NCBI RefSeq assembly: GCF_024105665.1
Contig: NZ_JAAAMK010000003.1
Location: forward strand, 434,001-498,000
Origin: Aliihoeflea aestuarii
GTDB lineage: Bacteria > Pseudomonadota > Alphaproteobacteria > Rhizobiales > Rhizobiaceae
DNA: 64,000 nucleotides
Reading direction: 5' to 3'
Below are positions 1-9,242 of the stretch, piece by piece. Position 1 is the stretch's first letter. Each line of letters opens with the position of its first letter. The notes under the pieces were generated by a model. The model was not told the origin of the DNA. It searched no databases and was given only the letters and a program-made list of their open reading frames with translations. The translations under genes and the position numbers were made by a program.

Positions 1-96
1 GCGAAATTGAAAGGATGTGTGCGCGAGTTCGCACGCATTGCCCAACTATCGCCGGATTACGTCCTCGGATTGGCGAGGTCGTCAAACCCGCAAAGC

Positions 97-206
97 CGTC
101 ATGCTCGGGCCTGTCCCTGAGCATCTGGTCACGTCGAATTCGTCACGCATGCCGTATACTTCAAGGATCGGCGCAGATCCTCGGCATAAGGCCGAGGATG
201 ACGACG
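97..206. repeat. dispersed palindromic intergenic repeat
   Basis: Seen: a perfect 8-bp hairpin (ATCCTCGG at 177-184, CCGAGGAT at 192-199, 7-nt loop) inside a stretch that looks like the palindromic repeats scattered in rhizobial intergenic DNA. It lies just downstream of the phosphatase gene that ends at 221 and could act as a weak 3' structure. Bases 1-96 show no gene I can support. Membership of a genome-wide family is inferred from resemblance only. Confidence 0.4.
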
Positions 207-220
207 TGAGCCCGACTGAA

Positions 221-1012
221 TCACACCGGCTTGGCGAGCGTCTTCAACAGCGTCTTGTGGATTTGCTCGTTGCCGGCGACGACCGATCCGCCTGCCAGAA
301 CGTCCTGCCCGCCGTCGCGGTCGGAAGCAAAGCCTCCCGCCTCGCGCACCAGAAGCAGGCCGGCCGCCATGTCCCAGGCAGCCAGACCGTCTTCCCAGTA
401 TCCGTCGAAACGCCCGGCGGCGACATAAGCGAGATCGAGCGAGGCCGCGCCCATGCGGCGGATGCCCGACACTTCGCCCATGACGTTGCGCAAATCGACC
501 AGCGCCTTGCCGTGATGGCCGCGCCCCAGATGCGGAATGCCGTTTGCGATGACGCAATCGGACAGTTTCGAGCGCGCCGCGACGCGCAAGCGGCGATCGT
601 TCATGAACGCCCCGCCGCCGCGCTCGGCGGTGTAGAGCTCGTCCATCGCCGGGTTGTAGACGACGGCGGCCACGATCTGGCCCTGACGCTCCAGCGCGAT
701 CGAGATCGCGAAGAGCGGAATGCCGTGCAGGAAGTTCGTCGTGCCGTCGAGCGGGTCGACGATCCATGTGTGCTGGCCGTCATCGCCCTCGATCGCGCCG
801 CGCTCTTCCATCAGGAAGGAATAGCCCGGCCGCGCGCGCGACAGTTCCGCGTGGATGATCTCCTCGGCCTTGCGGTCGGCCTGGCTCACATAGTCGCCCG
901 GTCCCTTGAGCGAGACCTGCAAATTCTGCACCTCGCCGAAATCTCGGGCAAGCGAGCGCCCGGCCTTCATTGCGGCCTGGACCATGACGTTGAGAAGGGC
1001 GGAACGTGCCAT
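221..1012 (-). CDS. suhB: inositol monophosphatase family protein (SuhB-like)
   Basis: Mg2+-dependent cytosolic phosphatase of the inositol monophosphatase family, 263 aa, which is the usual length. The metal-binding signature DPLDGTTNF is at residues 86-94, the glutamate pair of the first motif at 69-70, and the second signature WDMAAG at 213-218, so the active site is complete. The family hydrolyses inositol phosphates; in enterobacteria SuhB also modulates transcription of ribosomal RNA. AAGGA precedes the ATG at a good distance. It follows efp on the same strand after a 175-bp gap that carries a palindromic repeat, so co-transcription is possible but not assured. The exact substrate cannot be read from the sequence. 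Confidence 0.9.
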   Translation of the reverse strand: MARSALLNVMVQAAMKAGRSLARDFGEVQNLQVSLKGPGDYVSQADRKAEEIIHAELSRARPGYSFLMEERGAIEGDDGQHTWIVDPLDGTTNFLHGIPLFAISIALERQGQIVAAVVYNPAMDELYTAERGGGAFMNDRRLRVAARSKLSDCVIANGIPHLGRGHHGKALVDLRNVMGEVSGIRRMGAASLDLAYVAAGRFDGYWEDGLAAWDMAAGLLLVREAGGFASDRDGGQDVLAGGSVVAGNEQIHKTLLKTLAKPV

Positions 1013-1082
1013 TTTTGAATCCTTTGCGCTGCCGCGTCGGAAAAAGGTGTTGAGGCGAGGAGAGCCGGTTCAGGTCGAGCCG

Positions 1083-1159
1083 AAAATGGTCGGGTTCGAG
1101 AACCGGAGCGGAGCGTACATCAGTACGTGAGCACCGGAAGCGCAGAAACCGCCCATTTG
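1083..1159. repeat. imperfect palindromic repeat between efp and suhB
   Basis: Seen: outer arms AAATGG (from 1084) and CCCATTT (1152-1158), and an inner hairpin CGTAC-ATCA-GTACG at 1114-1127. The layout resembles REP-like intergenic elements of rhizobial genomes. It lies between two genes of the same strand and could affect read-through or mRNA stability. Confidence 0.4.
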
Positions 1160-1187
1160 CAGGCCGACATGGACCGGCTATGCCGCC

Positions 1188-1754
1188 TCAATCGGCGCGA
1201 CGTACGTAGGTGATCTCATTCGTATCGACGACGATGCGCTCGCCCGACGAAATGAAGGGCGGGACCATGACGCGCACGCCGTTTTCCATCACCGCCGGCT
1301 TGTAGGACGAGGCTGCCGTCTGGCCTTTGACGACCGGGTCGGCCTCGGCGATGGTGAGCGTCACATAGTCCGGCAGCGAAATGCCGATCGGCTTTTCCTC
1401 GTAAAGCTCGACCGTCACGATCATGCCATCCTGAAGGAAGGCCGCGCGCTCACCGACGAAATCCTTGTCGAGTTCGAGCTGTTCGTAGCTCTCCTGGTCC
1501 ATGAAGACCAGCGCCTCGCCCTGCTCGTAGAGGTAGGAGAAATCCTTCTGCTCGAGGCGGACCTTCTCGACGGTCTCGGCGGCGCGGAAGCGCTCGTTGA
1601 GCTTGGTGCCGTTGATCAGGTTCTTCAGTTCGACCTGATTGTAGGCGCCGCCCTTGCCGGGCTTGACCGCATTGGTCTTGACCGCGACCCACAGCCCGCC
1701 ATCGTGCTCGATGACATTGCCGGGACGGATTTCATTGCCGTTGATCTTCGCCAT
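1188..1754 (-). CDS. efp: elongation factor P
   Basis: Translation factor that binds between the P and E sites and relieves ribosome stalling at polyproline stretches. It is 188 aa, the family length, with the N-terminal KOW-like domain followed by OB folds. The loop PGKGGA carries Lys34, the position that is beta-lysylated by EpmA in many proteobacteria. The ATG at 1754 is preferred over an in-frame TTG 15 bp upstream because GAAAGA lies 6 nt before it and the mature N terminus [12 protein letters not shown] is family-typical. First gene before the suhB-like phosphatase, divergent from the lactate permease. Confidence 0.96.
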   Translation of the reverse strand: MAKINGNEIRPGNVIEHDGGLWVAVKTNAVKPGKGGAYNQVELKNLINGTKLNERFRAAETVEKVRLEQKDFSYLYEQGEALVFMDQESYEQLELDKDFVGERAAFLQDGMIVTVELYEEKPIGISLPDYVTLTIAEADPVVKGQTAASSYKPAVMENGVRVMVPPFISSGERIVVDTNEITYVRRAD

Positions 1755-2148
1755 GATCGTCTTTCGCAAGATTGGGGTTGGCCGTTCGGCCGGAATTTGC
1801 GGCTTCCAAGACCATAAAACGCCGCGTCAGGCAAGGGTGGCGGGCCGCACGGCCGAATTGAGCGTGATCCATGACCGGGGCAAGGGCCGGCCGATGCCAC
1901 GCCATCGCATCCCGCGCGGTCTTAAACTTTCGTATGAGGCGGATCTGAATTATGCCCGCCATGCGCCGGTTATCAAACAATTTTCAGAAGGCAGGGGCGC
2001 CACATATTAAAAGGCCAGCCAATATCGTTTGTAATTTGAAATATTGTACGCAAGATGGCTGCGGGGAAGGAGGAGCTTTCCCTGTGCGAGTAGGATCTGT
2101 TCTCCTGATGCGAGGGAGCGGATATTTGAAATCTGGGGGGAGTTTGGA
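1755..2148. other. divergent intergenic region between efp and the lactate permease
   Basis: 394 bp with no gene I can support. The half near the permease (about 2005-2055) is AT-rich with several TTG and TAT-type words and an inverted AATAT/ATATT pair around 2020-2045, so it probably holds the permease promoter. A strong ribosome binding site, GGGGGGAG, lies at 2135-2142. No operator resembling the LldR consensus was recognised. Confidence 0.4.
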
Positions 2149-3846
2149 ATGTCGACTGGCTTTCTTGCGTTGCTGGCGTTTTTGCCGATTGCGACGGCGG
2201 GTATTCTTCTGATCGGATTCAGGCTGCCTGCGCGCCTCGTCATGCCGCTGACCTATGTGATGGCGGTCGTCATCGCCGTATTCTTCTGGGGCGTCAGCAC
2301 CAACCGCATCGTCGCGTCCACGTTGCAGGGCCTGTTGCAGACGGCGGGACTGCTCTGGATCATCTTCGGCGCAATCCTGCTTCTCAACACGCTCAAGCAT
2401 TCGGGCGCGATCTCGACGATTCGGGCGGGCTTCACCACGATCAGTCCTGACCGGCGCGTGCAGGTCATCCTCATCGCCTGGCTGTTCGGCTCGTTCATCG
2501 AGGGCGCATCCGGATTCGGCACACCTGCGGCGGTCGCGGCGCCGCTGATGGTCGCGGTCGGTTTTCCGGCCGTCGCTGCGGTGGTGTTCGGCCTCATGAT
2601 CCAGTCGACGCCGGTTTCCTTCGGCGCGGTGGGCACCCCTCTGATCGTCGGCGTGCAGACCGGTCTTGACCGTCAGGCGATCGGAGATCGCCTGACGGAA
2701 GGCGGTTCTAGCTGGGAAGCCTTCTTCCACGTCATCACCTCGGAAGTGGCCCTCCTGCATGCGATCTGCGGCACGCTCATGCCGCTCTTCCTCATCTTGG
2801 TCATGACGCGGTTCTTCGGGCAGAAAAAATCGTGGACGGAAGGGTTGTCCATCCTGCCCTTCGCCATCTTCGCCGCGTTCGCGATGACCGTGCCTTACGT
2901 TCTCGCCGCCTATTTTCTCGGAGCGGAGTTTCCCTCGCTCATCGGTGGCCTCGTCGGTCTTGCGGTCGTGACCCTCGCTGCGCGGGCCGGTTTCCTCGTT
3001 CCGCGCGATACGTGGGATTTCGCGCCGCCGTCGCAATGGCCGCAGGACTGGTTCGGCAAGATCGACATCAAGCTCGACAACCTCGCTCAGCAGCGTATCC
3101 CGCTCGCTCTGGCATGGGCGCCTTACGTATTGCTGGCGATCTTCCTCGTCATCAGCCGCACGGTGCCGGCGATCGGCGATGCGTTGAAGACGACCACCGT
3201 CGCCTTCAGCGGCATTCTTGGCGAAGAAGGCATTTCAGGCGATTTCCCGCTTCTGTTTTCGCCGGGCGGTATTCTCGTCATCATCTGCCTGATCACGCTG
3301 GTGCTGCACCGGATGTCGTTCTCGCGCTTCATGACCGCAACGGGCGAAAGCGCGAACACGTTGATCGGCGCCGGCTTCGTCCTGATCTTCACCGTGCCGA
3401 TGGTCCGTGTCATGATCAATTCCGGCGTCAACACGCAGGGACTTGAGAGCATGCCCGTCGTCGTCGCCGACTGGGTTTCGATGCAGGTGGGGGCGGTCTA
3501 CCCGTTCTTCGCGCCTTCGGTCGGCGCGCTCGGCGCGTTTCTCGCCGGCTCCAACACCGTCAGCAACGTGATGCTCAGCCAGTTCCAGTTCTCGGTCGCC
3601 GAAGGGCTTGGGCTGTCATCGGCGCTGATGGTATCCGGCCAATCCGTCGGCGCTGCCGCCGGCAACATGATCGCCATTCACAACGTCGTGGCCGCTTCCG
3701 CAACCGTGGGACTTCTGGGCCGGGAGGGAGCGACCCTGCGCATCACGATCCTTCCGACGATCTACTATCTGGTTCTGTCGGGCCTGTTGCTGCTTGCCGG
3801 TTTCTATGTGCTGGGCGCGACCGACCCGTTGATGACGAGTATGTAA
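2149..3846 (+). CDS. lldP: L-lactate permease (LctP family)
   Basis: Inner-membrane lactate (and probably glycolate) proton symporter, 565 aa, the normal size of the LctP family. The translation is hydrophobic throughout, with about a dozen likely membrane segments. Family-typical stretches include [15 protein letters not shown] and the C-terminal SNTVSNVM and [10 protein letters not shown]. The ATG at 2149 is chosen over an upstream in-frame start because GGGGGGAG sits 7 nt before it and the protein begins directly with a membrane segment. No lactate dehydrogenase gene is adjacent, so here it is a stand-alone uptake gene. It ends 60 bp before the convergent Sel1 gene. Confidence 0.92.
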   Translation: MSTGFLALLAFLPIATAGILLIGFRLPARLVMPLTYVMAVVIAVFFWGVSTNRIVASTLQGLLQTAGLLWIIFGAILLLNTLKHSGAISTIRAGFTTISPDRRVQVILIAWLFGSFIEGASGFGTPAAVAAPLMVAVGFPAVAAVVFGLMIQSTPVSFGAVGTPLIVGVQTGLDRQAIGDRLTEGGSSWEAFFHVITSEVALLHAICGTLMPLFLILVMTRFFGQKKSWTEGLSILPFAIFAAFAMTVPYVLAAYFLGAEFPSLIGGLVGLAVVTLAARAGFLVPRDTWDFAPPSQWPQDWFGKIDIKLDNLAQQRIPLALAWAPYVLLAIFLVISRTVPAIGDALKTTTVAFSGILGEEGISGDFPLLFSPGGILVIICLITLVLHRMSFSRFMTATGESANTLIGAGFVLIFTVPMVRVMINSGVNTQGLESMPVVVADWVSMQVGAVYPFFAPSVGALGAFLAGSNTVSNVMLSQFQFSVAEGLGLSSALMVSGQSVGAAAGNMIAIHNVVAASATVGLLGREGATLRITILPTIYYLVLSGLLLLAGFYVLGATDPLMTSM

Positions 3847-3907
3847 GTCGAATTCAGATCGATTGGCCGGGTAAGGATCGACCTTGCCCGGCCAGATACG
3901 AAGTCTA

Positions 3908-4951
3908 TCAGGGCTGTACCTCTTCGTTGTTCTCGCCATCGGCCAGAGACGCAGGCTCCGTTTCCGCCGCGCCGCCGGCGGGCTCTTCAAGCGTTGCCGC
4001 TTCCGATCCCGCCTGTTCCAGTTCGCTCATGCGCGTGCGCGCCGCCTCGATCTGGTCGTCGCTGAGGCCGACGAGAAAATCCTCCATGATCGGATCGATC
4101 AGCCCGCCCTGCCGCGCGAGCATGTACCAGGCTGCCGCCGCGATCCGGTCACCCTCGACGCCCATGCCGGCCCAGTAGAGCTTGGCGAGGCGGTTGCGCG
4201 CCGCGACATTACCGGCGCGCGCGGCCAGATCGATCCAGGCGAAGCCGGTTTCCATGTCGCGCAGGCCGCCAATGCCCTCGACCAGCCAGGAGCCGAGTTC
4301 GATCTGTGCCGTGTCGTAATTCTGGTGCGCCGCGCGCACGAGCCAGCCTCGCGCTGTCTCGAAATCGGCATCGTCGCCGTCGCGGCTCGCGATGACCAGC
4401 GCCAGCGCGTATTGCGCGTCGGCAAGGCCCGTCTCGGCCGAGCGTTCCAGATAGGTGGCTGCTTCCGCCTCGTCGCCCTGATCGAGCAGGATCTGGGCGA
4501 GGTTGAACTGCGCCGTCGGGTTGCCGGCGTCGGCAGCCGCCTTCATCAGATCGAAGGCCCGCTCCTCGTCGCGCGGCAGGAAGTCGCCGTCGAGAAGGAT
4601 CAGGGCGGTCTGAAACTGGGCTTCGGCCACGTCCTGCTCGGCTGCCGCCTCATACCACCGCGCCGCTTCCGCGCCGTTGCGGGGCACGCCGAGGCCGCGT
4701 GCGTAGATTTCGGCGGCAAGCGTCTGCGCCGCGCTGTCGCCCTCTTCGGCGCGTGGAAGCGCAAGGCGCAGCGCGGTGATGTAGAGCCCGCGCTGATAGG
4801 CGCCGTAGGCTGGATCGGCCTCGCGGGTTCCAAAGCGGCTCGGCGCGACCTCGGATGCCTGCGGTCCGGTCACCGCGCCGCCGTCCTGCGCGACGGCAGG
4901 AGCGGTCATCGCGGCAGCGATAAACAGTGCGAAAAGCGGGTTAGTCTTCAA
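3908..4951 (-). CDS. secreted Sel1-repeat (TPR-like) protein
   Basis: 347 aa. An N-terminal signal peptide (hydrophobic core residues 6-18, probable cleavage after AVA near 21) is followed by a run of Sel1/SLR repeats with recurring A-x-x-W-Y/L-x-x-A-A and G-N-x-x-A-x-N/R-L motifs between about residues 75 and 290. The tail is Glu- and Ala-rich. Such repeats form alpha-solenoids for protein-protein contact, and the signal peptide places it in the periplasm. The start overlaps the end of the ThiE-like gene by 11 bp, which suggests translational coupling. The binding partner is unknown. Confidence 0.82.
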   Translation of the reverse strand: MKTNPLFALFIAAAMTAPAVAQDGGAVTGPQASEVAPSRFGTREADPAYGAYQRGLYITALRLALPRAEEGDSAAQTLAAEIYARGLGVPRNGAEAARWYEAAAEQDVAEAQFQTALILLDGDFLPRDEERAFDLMKAAADAGNPTAQFNLAQILLDQGDEAEAATYLERSAETGLADAQYALALVIASRDGDDADFETARGWLVRAAHQNYDTAQIELGSWLVEGIGGLRDMETGFAWIDLAARAGNVAARNRLAKLYWAGMGVEGDRIAAAAWYMLARQGGLIDPIMEDFLVGLSDDQIEAARTRMSELEQAGSEAATLEEPAGGAAETEPASLADGENNEEVQP

Positions 4952-5585
4952 AGCGCGGTGCCTTTTCGTCCAGAAGCGCGTTCAGCGCGGCAACGCGGTT
5001 CCCGGCATCGCCTTCGGCGAAGACGGCCTTTTCCACGGCCACGAAGTCCACGCCCGTTTCGGCAACCGCCAGGACGCTTTCGTCCGACGATCCCGCCATG
5101 ACGATGCACGGCACGGCGACCATCTCGCCCCACCACTCACCGAGCGATAGATTTCGCGGATGGGCATCGGGCTTGCCGTCATAGCCGAAGCGGCCGAAGA
5201 ACATGTAGTCGGGCTGCGTCTCGCCCAGTTCCAGAGCGTCGTCTCGCGTCTTCACGCCGCCGGTGCCGACCATGATCTTTCCGCCATGGCGTTCGACCAT
5301 GTCGGCGAGGTCGGCTTTCGAGCCTTCGAAATGCAGCCCGTCCGCCTTGGCGCGCATGGCGACCCGCGCATCGCCCTCGACGATGACCGCGACGCCTCGT
5401 CCTTGAGCGAGAGGCGTCACCTTGTCGACGAAGGACTGATACGCCTCGTCGCTGCGCTCGCCGCGCGGCAAAATGATCGAGGCGACGTCGCCGCCGGCCA
5501 GCGCCATATCGACCGGCGCGGCATCGTCACTGCCCGAAGGCGCGATCAGCACGAGGCGGCAGCGGTTCGGGACGGATTCGCTCAT
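4941..5585 (-). CDS. thiamine phosphate synthase-like (ThiE/TenI superfamily) protein
   Basis: 214 aa TIM-barrel protein of the ThiE/TenI superfamily. Recognisable landmarks are the DGLHFEG strand (canonical DGVHLGQ) and the GTGGVKTRDDALE helix region, but the T-x-T-K phosphate loop of true ThiE is not evident: the stretch reads FFGRFGYDGKP. It may therefore be a divergent paralogue rather than the thiamine-pathway enzyme. The ATG at 5585 is preferred to an in-frame start 66 bp upstream because AGAGAG lies just before it and the extra residues are low-complexity. It is coupled to the downstream Sel1 gene by an 11-bp overlap. Confidence 0.75.
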   Translation of the reverse strand: MSESVPNRCRLVLIAPSGSDDAAPVDMALAGGDVASIILPRGERSDEAYQSFVDKVTPLAQGRGVAVIVEGDARVAMRAKADGLHFEGSKADLADMVERHGGKIMVGTGGVKTRDDALELGETQPDYMFFGRFGYDGKPDAHPRNLSLGEWWGEMVAVPCIVMAGSSDESVLAVAETGVDFVAVEKAVFAEGDAGNRVAALNALLDEKAPRFED

Positions 5586-5691
5586 CGGGACTCTCTTGAC
5601 AGTTGACGCCGATCTGGCGCGCGATCTTGTTGGCATTGGGGCATAAGCCATGCAACACCGCTTGACCAGAAGCTAGAAGAAGACGCCCGCC

Positions 5692-6459
5692 TTGCTCACC
5701 GATCCCTGGTTCTATGCCGCCGCGCTTCCCGCCGTCTTTCTCGTCGGCCTGTCGAAGGGCGGGCTCGGCGGCGCGGCGGCGCTGATCGGCGTGCCCCTGA
5801 TGGCGCTCGTCATGCCGCCGGTGCAGGCGGCGGCGATCCTGCTGCCGATCCTCATTTTGATGGACATCGTGTCGCTGTTTCTGTGGCGTGGCAACCGCGA
5901 TACGGCGACACTTCGCATCATGATGCCGGGCGCGGTGATCGGCATCGCGCTCGGCTGGCTGCTCGCGGCGGTGGTGACGGATGCGATGGTGCGGCTCATC
6001 GTCGGCATCGTCGCGCTGGTGTTCTTCCTTCGCTGGCTGGCGTCGAAGCTCGGCGGGGCCGAACACCGCGCCGGGCACAGCCCAATGCGCGGCGGCTTTT
6101 GGGGCGTTGTCAGCGGCTTCACGTCCTTCGTCGCCCATGCGGGCGGGCCGCCCTATCAGGTCTACGCGCTCGCGCTCGGCCAGGAGCCGCGTGTCTATGT
6201 CGGCACCAGCGTCATCTTCTTCGCCATTGTCAACGCGATCAAGCTCGTGCCCTATTTCGCGCTCGGTCAGTTCGACGCGCAAAACCTCGCCGCATCGGCC
6301 GTCCTGATGCCGCTCGCCCCGATCGCGACCTTCGCCGGCGCGTGGATCGTCAGGCGCATGAGCGCGGCAACTTTCTACCCCTTCATGTATTCGATGGTGT
6401 TCGTCGTCGCGGTCAAACTCATCTATGACGGGCTTAGTGCTTTGGTCTGGCCCGCTTGA
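5692..6459 (+). CDS. TSUP family permease (TauE/SafE-like)
   Basis: 255 aa integral membrane protein of the TSUP (sulfite exporter TauE/SafE) family, which exports sulfur-containing anions or related organic acids. The family signature SKGGLGGAAALIGVPLM occurs near residues 20-37, and the second repeat has a similar conserved stretch (GFTSFVAHAGGPP, about 143-155). About eight hydrophobic segments are visible. The likely start is TTG at 5692, preceded by AGAAGAAG. The next gene on the strand is an acyl-CoA synthetase 56 bp downstream, so the two may share a transcript. The substrate cannot be decided. Confidence 0.83.
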   Translation: MLTDPWFYAAALPAVFLVGLSKGGLGGAAALIGVPLMALVMPPVQAAAILLPILILMDIVSLFLWRGNRDTATLRIMMPGAVIGIALGWLLAAVVTDAMVRLIVGIVALVFFLRWLASKLGGAEHRAGHSPMRGGFWGVVSGFTSFVAHAGGPPYQVYALALGQEPRVYVGTSVIFFAIVNAIKLVPYFALGQFDAQNLAASAVLMPLAPIATFAGAWIVRRMSAATFYPFMYSMVFVVAVKLIYDGLSALVWPA

Positions 6460-6515
6460 CGTGTGCGCATGCGCCGGGTTTTCTCTCGATCCGCATTTCG
6501 GGAGGATAAGACCGC

Positions 6516-8153
6516 ATGAACCCTTATGAAACGGACCTCGACAAGAATCCGGCAAACCACCAGCCGCTGACGCCGATCACCTTTCTGGAGCGTGCCGCCA
6601 AGGTCTTCCCCGATCATCTCGCCATCGTCCACGGTATGCAAAGGATCGACTACAAGACCTTCTGGGAGCGCTCGCTGCGGCTCGCCTCGGCGCTCGGCAA
6701 ACGCGGCATCGGCAAGGGCGACACGGTCACGGTCATGCTGTCGAACACGCCGCCGATGCTGGAGGCGCATTACGGCGTGCCGATGGTCAAGGCGGTTCTG
6801 CATTCGTTGAACACGCGTCTCGACGCCGCCGCCATCGCGTTCCAGCTCGACCATGCAGAGACGAAGGTGCTGATCGTCGACCGCGAACATGCGAAGGTCG
6901 TCGGCGAGGCTTTGACGCTGGCAAAGGTCAAGCCGCTCGTCATCGACTACGACGATCCCGAATATCCGGACGATGCGCCCTATCCGAAGGGCGAGCGTAT
7001 CGGCACCGAGGATTACGAGGCTTTCCTTGCCGGCGGCGACCCGGCTTTCGCGTGGTCGATTCCCGACGACGAATGGGATTCGATCTCGCTCAATTACACG
7101 TCCGGCACGACCGGCAACCCGAAGGGCGTCGTCTACAGCCATCGCGGTGCGGCGCTGATGTGCTACGCCAACACGATCCATGCCGGCATGGGCAAGCACT
7201 GCGTCTATCTGTGGACGCTGCCGATGTTTCACGCGAATGGCTGGTGCTTTCCGTGGACGGTCGCCCTTCAGATCGGCACGCATGTGTGTCTGCGCTGGGT
7301 GCGCGCGAAAGCCATGTACGACGCCATCGCCAATAATTCCGTTACGCATCTGTGCGGCGCGCCGATCGTCATGGCCACGCTCTTGAACGCGGAGGAAGCC
7401 GACAAGCGCGATTTCCCGCAGACCGTCACCTTCAACACCGCCGCCGCCCCGCCGCCCGAAGCGGTGCTGTCGGGCATGGCCGACGCCGGCTTCGCCGTCA
7501 CGCATCTCTACGGGCTGACGGAGACCTACGGTCCGGCCACCGTCAACGAATGGAAGGGCGAATGGGATGGCCTCGACAAGGGCGCGCGCACGACGAAAAA
7601 GGCCCGGCAGGGCGTGCGCTATGCCGCGCTCGAAGGGTTGACCGTCATGAACCCCGAAACGATGCAGGAGACCCCGCGTGACGGGGAGACGCTCGGCGAG
7701 GTCATGTTCCGCGGCAACATTGTCATGAAGGGCTATCTGAAGAACAAAAAAGCCACCGACGAGGCGTTTGCGGGCGGCTGGTTCCATTCCGGCGATCTCG
7801 GCGTGATGCACCCCGACGGCTATATCCAGCTCAAGGACCGCTCGAAGGACATCATCATTTCCGGCGGCGAGAACATTTCGTCCATCGAGGTGGAGGACGC
7901 GCTCTACAAGCATCCCGCCGTCGCCTCCTGCGGCGTCGTCGGGCGTGCCGACGACAAATGGGGCGAAACGCCCGTCGCCTATGTCGAACTCAAGCCCGGC
8001 CGCACCGCCACCGAGGACGAGATCGTCGATCACTGCCGCACGCTGATCGCGCGCTACAAATGCCCGCGCACGGTGATCTTCTGCGAGGTGCCGAAGACCT
8101 CGACCGGCAAAATCCAGAAATTCCGGCTGCGCGAAATGGCGAAGGGTCTTTGA
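6516..8153 (+). CDS. acyl-CoA synthetase (AMP-forming)
   Basis: 545 aa member of the ANL adenylating enzyme superfamily. The P-loop-like motif YTSGTTGNPKGV is at residues 194-205, YGLTE at 332-336 and the hinge region SGDLG about 427-431. The C-terminal catalytic lysine is K532 in TSTGKIQKF. It activates a medium- or long-chain fatty acid (or a related carboxylate) to its CoA thioester in the cytosol. GGGAGGAT lies a few bases before the ATG. Length and motif spacing fit the plant-type AMP-dependent acyl-CoA ligases common in alphaproteobacteria. Substrate length is not readable. The gene is followed by a structured RNA element. Confidence 0.9.
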   Translation: MNPYETDLDKNPANHQPLTPITFLERAAKVFPDHLAIVHGMQRIDYKTFWERSLRLASALGKRGIGKGDTVTVMLSNTPPMLEAHYGVPMVKAVLHSLNTRLDAAAIAFQLDHAETKVLIVDREHAKVVGEALTLAKVKPLVIDYDDPEYPDDAPYPKGERIGTEDYEAFLAGGDPAFAWSIPDDEWDSISLNYTSGTTGNPKGVVYSHRGAALMCYANTIHAGMGKHCVYLWTLPMFHANGWCFPWTVALQIGTHVCLRWVRAKAMYDAIANNSVTHLCGAPIVMATLLNAEEADKRDFPQTVTFNTAAAPPPEAVLSGMADAGFAVTHLYGLTETYGPATVNEWKGEWDGLDKGARTTKKARQGVRYAALEGLTVMNPETMQETPRDGETLGEVMFRGNIVMKGYLKNKKATDEAFAGGWFHSGDLGVMHPDGYIQLKDRSKDIIISGGENISSIEVEDALYKHPAVASCGVVGRADDKWGETPVAYVELKPGRTATEDEIVDHCRTLIARYKCPRTVIFCEVPKTSTGKIQKFRLREMAKGL

Positions 8154-8216
8154 ATCGACGATCAGGGAGAATTTTCGGTAAAGTTTTTGAAAATTTTACC
8201 GTTCGTTAAGCTTTAC

Positions 8217-8329
8217 GGGTGTTTACTGACGCCATCCAGTCTTCTGGATTCTTACCGAGTGGTTCGGCCACTTCGTTTGACGCCTCCCTGTTAAACTCCT
8301 GAGAGCCGCTTCCCGTGGCTCTTTTTTTT
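8217..8329 (+). ncRNA. candidate trans-acting sRNA (suhB/alpha-r14-like)
   Basis: A compact series of hairpins in a 200-bp intergenic region. Hairpin 1 is ATCCAG-TCTT-CTGGAT at 8234-8249. Hairpin 2 is AGTGG-TTCGG-CCACT at 8258-8272. Hairpin 3 has arms GTTTGAC (8275-8281) and GTTAAAC (8290-8296) and presents the loop GCCTCCCT, complementary to a Shine-Dalgarno sequence. A Rho-independent terminator ends the series. A weak promoter-like TTGAAA (8187-8192) lies upstream, giving a transcript of about 113 nt. Length and the exposed CCTCCC loop match the rhizobial alpha-r14/suhB class of Hfq-dependent sRNAs. That family name is an inference; a covariance search would decide. Confidence 0.6.
8302..8329 (+). 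terminator. Rho-independent terminator of the sRNA candidate
   Basis: Stem AGAGCCGC (8302-8309) and GTGGCTCT (8315-8322) with one G-U pair and a 5-nt loop, followed by T8 (8322-8329). It is too far from the acyl-CoA synthetase stop (149 bp) to be only that gene's terminator. Confidence 0.85.
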
Positions 8330-8356
8330 GGCCGGTGCCCCGCAAACAAGATTTCG

Positions 8357-8773
8357 CTATTGCGTGGCCGTCCCCTCGCGCATGTAGCGCGCATACATCC
8401 AACCTTCGTACTCGCCGGCCTTCACGAGATGCCAGTTGCCGTCGACCTGCACGGAATGAACTCTGGTACCGGCCGGCGCGGTCCATACGATGTTGAAGCT
8501 CGATGCCGGTCCGCTGCGCATGCGCACATTGGCGGTCGTGTAGAAAACGTCGCCGGGAATCTCGGCAACCGGCTCCTCGGCGACCGGCTCGATACCGATC
8601 GCGGCGGTTGCTTCGGGCGCGGAAACCTCAGGCGTCGGAACGTCGGGCGCCGGCTCCACCCGCACCGCGGCGACCTCGCGAGATGGCGCTTCGCGCTCGA
8701 CGGGTGACCACCAGCCGATGGCGATGGCGACGACGATGAGGCTCAATCCGAATAAGGCCGATAGCGTACGCAT
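8357..8773 (-). CDS. membrane-anchored bacterial SH3 domain protein
   Basis: 138 aa when started at the ATG at 8773, giving one N-terminal membrane segment (LFGLSLIVVAIAIGWW), a Pro/Glu/Ala-rich linker (about 25-75) and a C-terminal SH3b domain with the family pattern VRMRSGPASSFNIVWTAPAG and WMYARYM. Bacterial SH3 domains often bind peptidoglycan, so a periplasmic wall-associated role is likely. A longer in-frame form (43 residues more) is less likely because it would bury the anchor and runs through the intergenic region. No partner is evident; the neighbour on the other side is a small secreted protein. Confidence 0.75.
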   Translation of the reverse strand: MRTLSALFGLSLIVVAIAIGWWSPVEREAPSREVAAVRVEPAPDVPTPEVSAPEATAAIGIEPVAEEPVAEIPGDVFYTTANVRMRSGPASSFNIVWTAPAGTRVHSVQVDGNWHLVKAGEYEGWMYARYMREGTATQ

Positions 8774-8921
8774 GACAGTCCATAAATGCTCAAACGGTCC
8801 CTTCCCGAAAGTGTAGCATGAATGCAACTGACATGGTCTTAACATGACCGCGATTTGCGATATCGGGCGGCGAAATCGCATTTGCGCCATTCTCGCCACT
8901 TTCCGCTTCTAGCCCGCGACT

Positions 8922-9242
8922 ATGTTCCGCCTGCGCCCCATCCTTCTTGCCATCGCCTGCTGCCTGACGCTCGTCGTCCCGGCGCAGGCGATCGCGATGA
9001 TGGATGGCGTTGGCCCGAAATGCCGGGCCTTGCAGGAGAAACTGGTCGAGATGACCGAAAGTGCCCGCACGCCCGGCGAGAACGGGTCCGCCATCGCCGT
9101 GTGCATCGGCATCCAGGCCATCGCTCCGCGCGGAATCGACGTCCCTTTCACCGCTTCTGACGAAACCCACAGCCCGTCGAAGCACGCACGGCTGGTGATC
9201 GCAAAACGACCATCGGGCATCGAACGTCCGCCCCGAGCCTGA
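8922..9242 (+). CDS. small secreted hypothetical protein
   Basis: 106 aa with a convincing signal peptide (basic MFRLR, hydrophobic core, probable cleavage after AQA near residue 23). The mature part is short, contains two cysteines, and resembles no family I know. No good ribosome binding site is visible. An antisense frame covers the same bases but lacks any secretion or domain signature. It is a plausible but unproven gene. The next gene, an L,D-transpeptidase lipoprotein, starts 77 bp downstream on the same strand. Confidence 0.45.
   Translation: MFRLRPILLAIACCLTLVVPAQAIAMMDGVGPKCRALQEKLVEMTESARTPGENGSAIAVCIGIQAIAPRGIDVPFTASDETHSPSKHARLVIAKRPSGIERPPRA

Noticed and set aside
6423-8033. 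536-codon minus-strand open frame
   Set aside because: Antisense to the acyl-CoA synthetase gene, which has all catalytic motifs; His/Arg-rich artefact.
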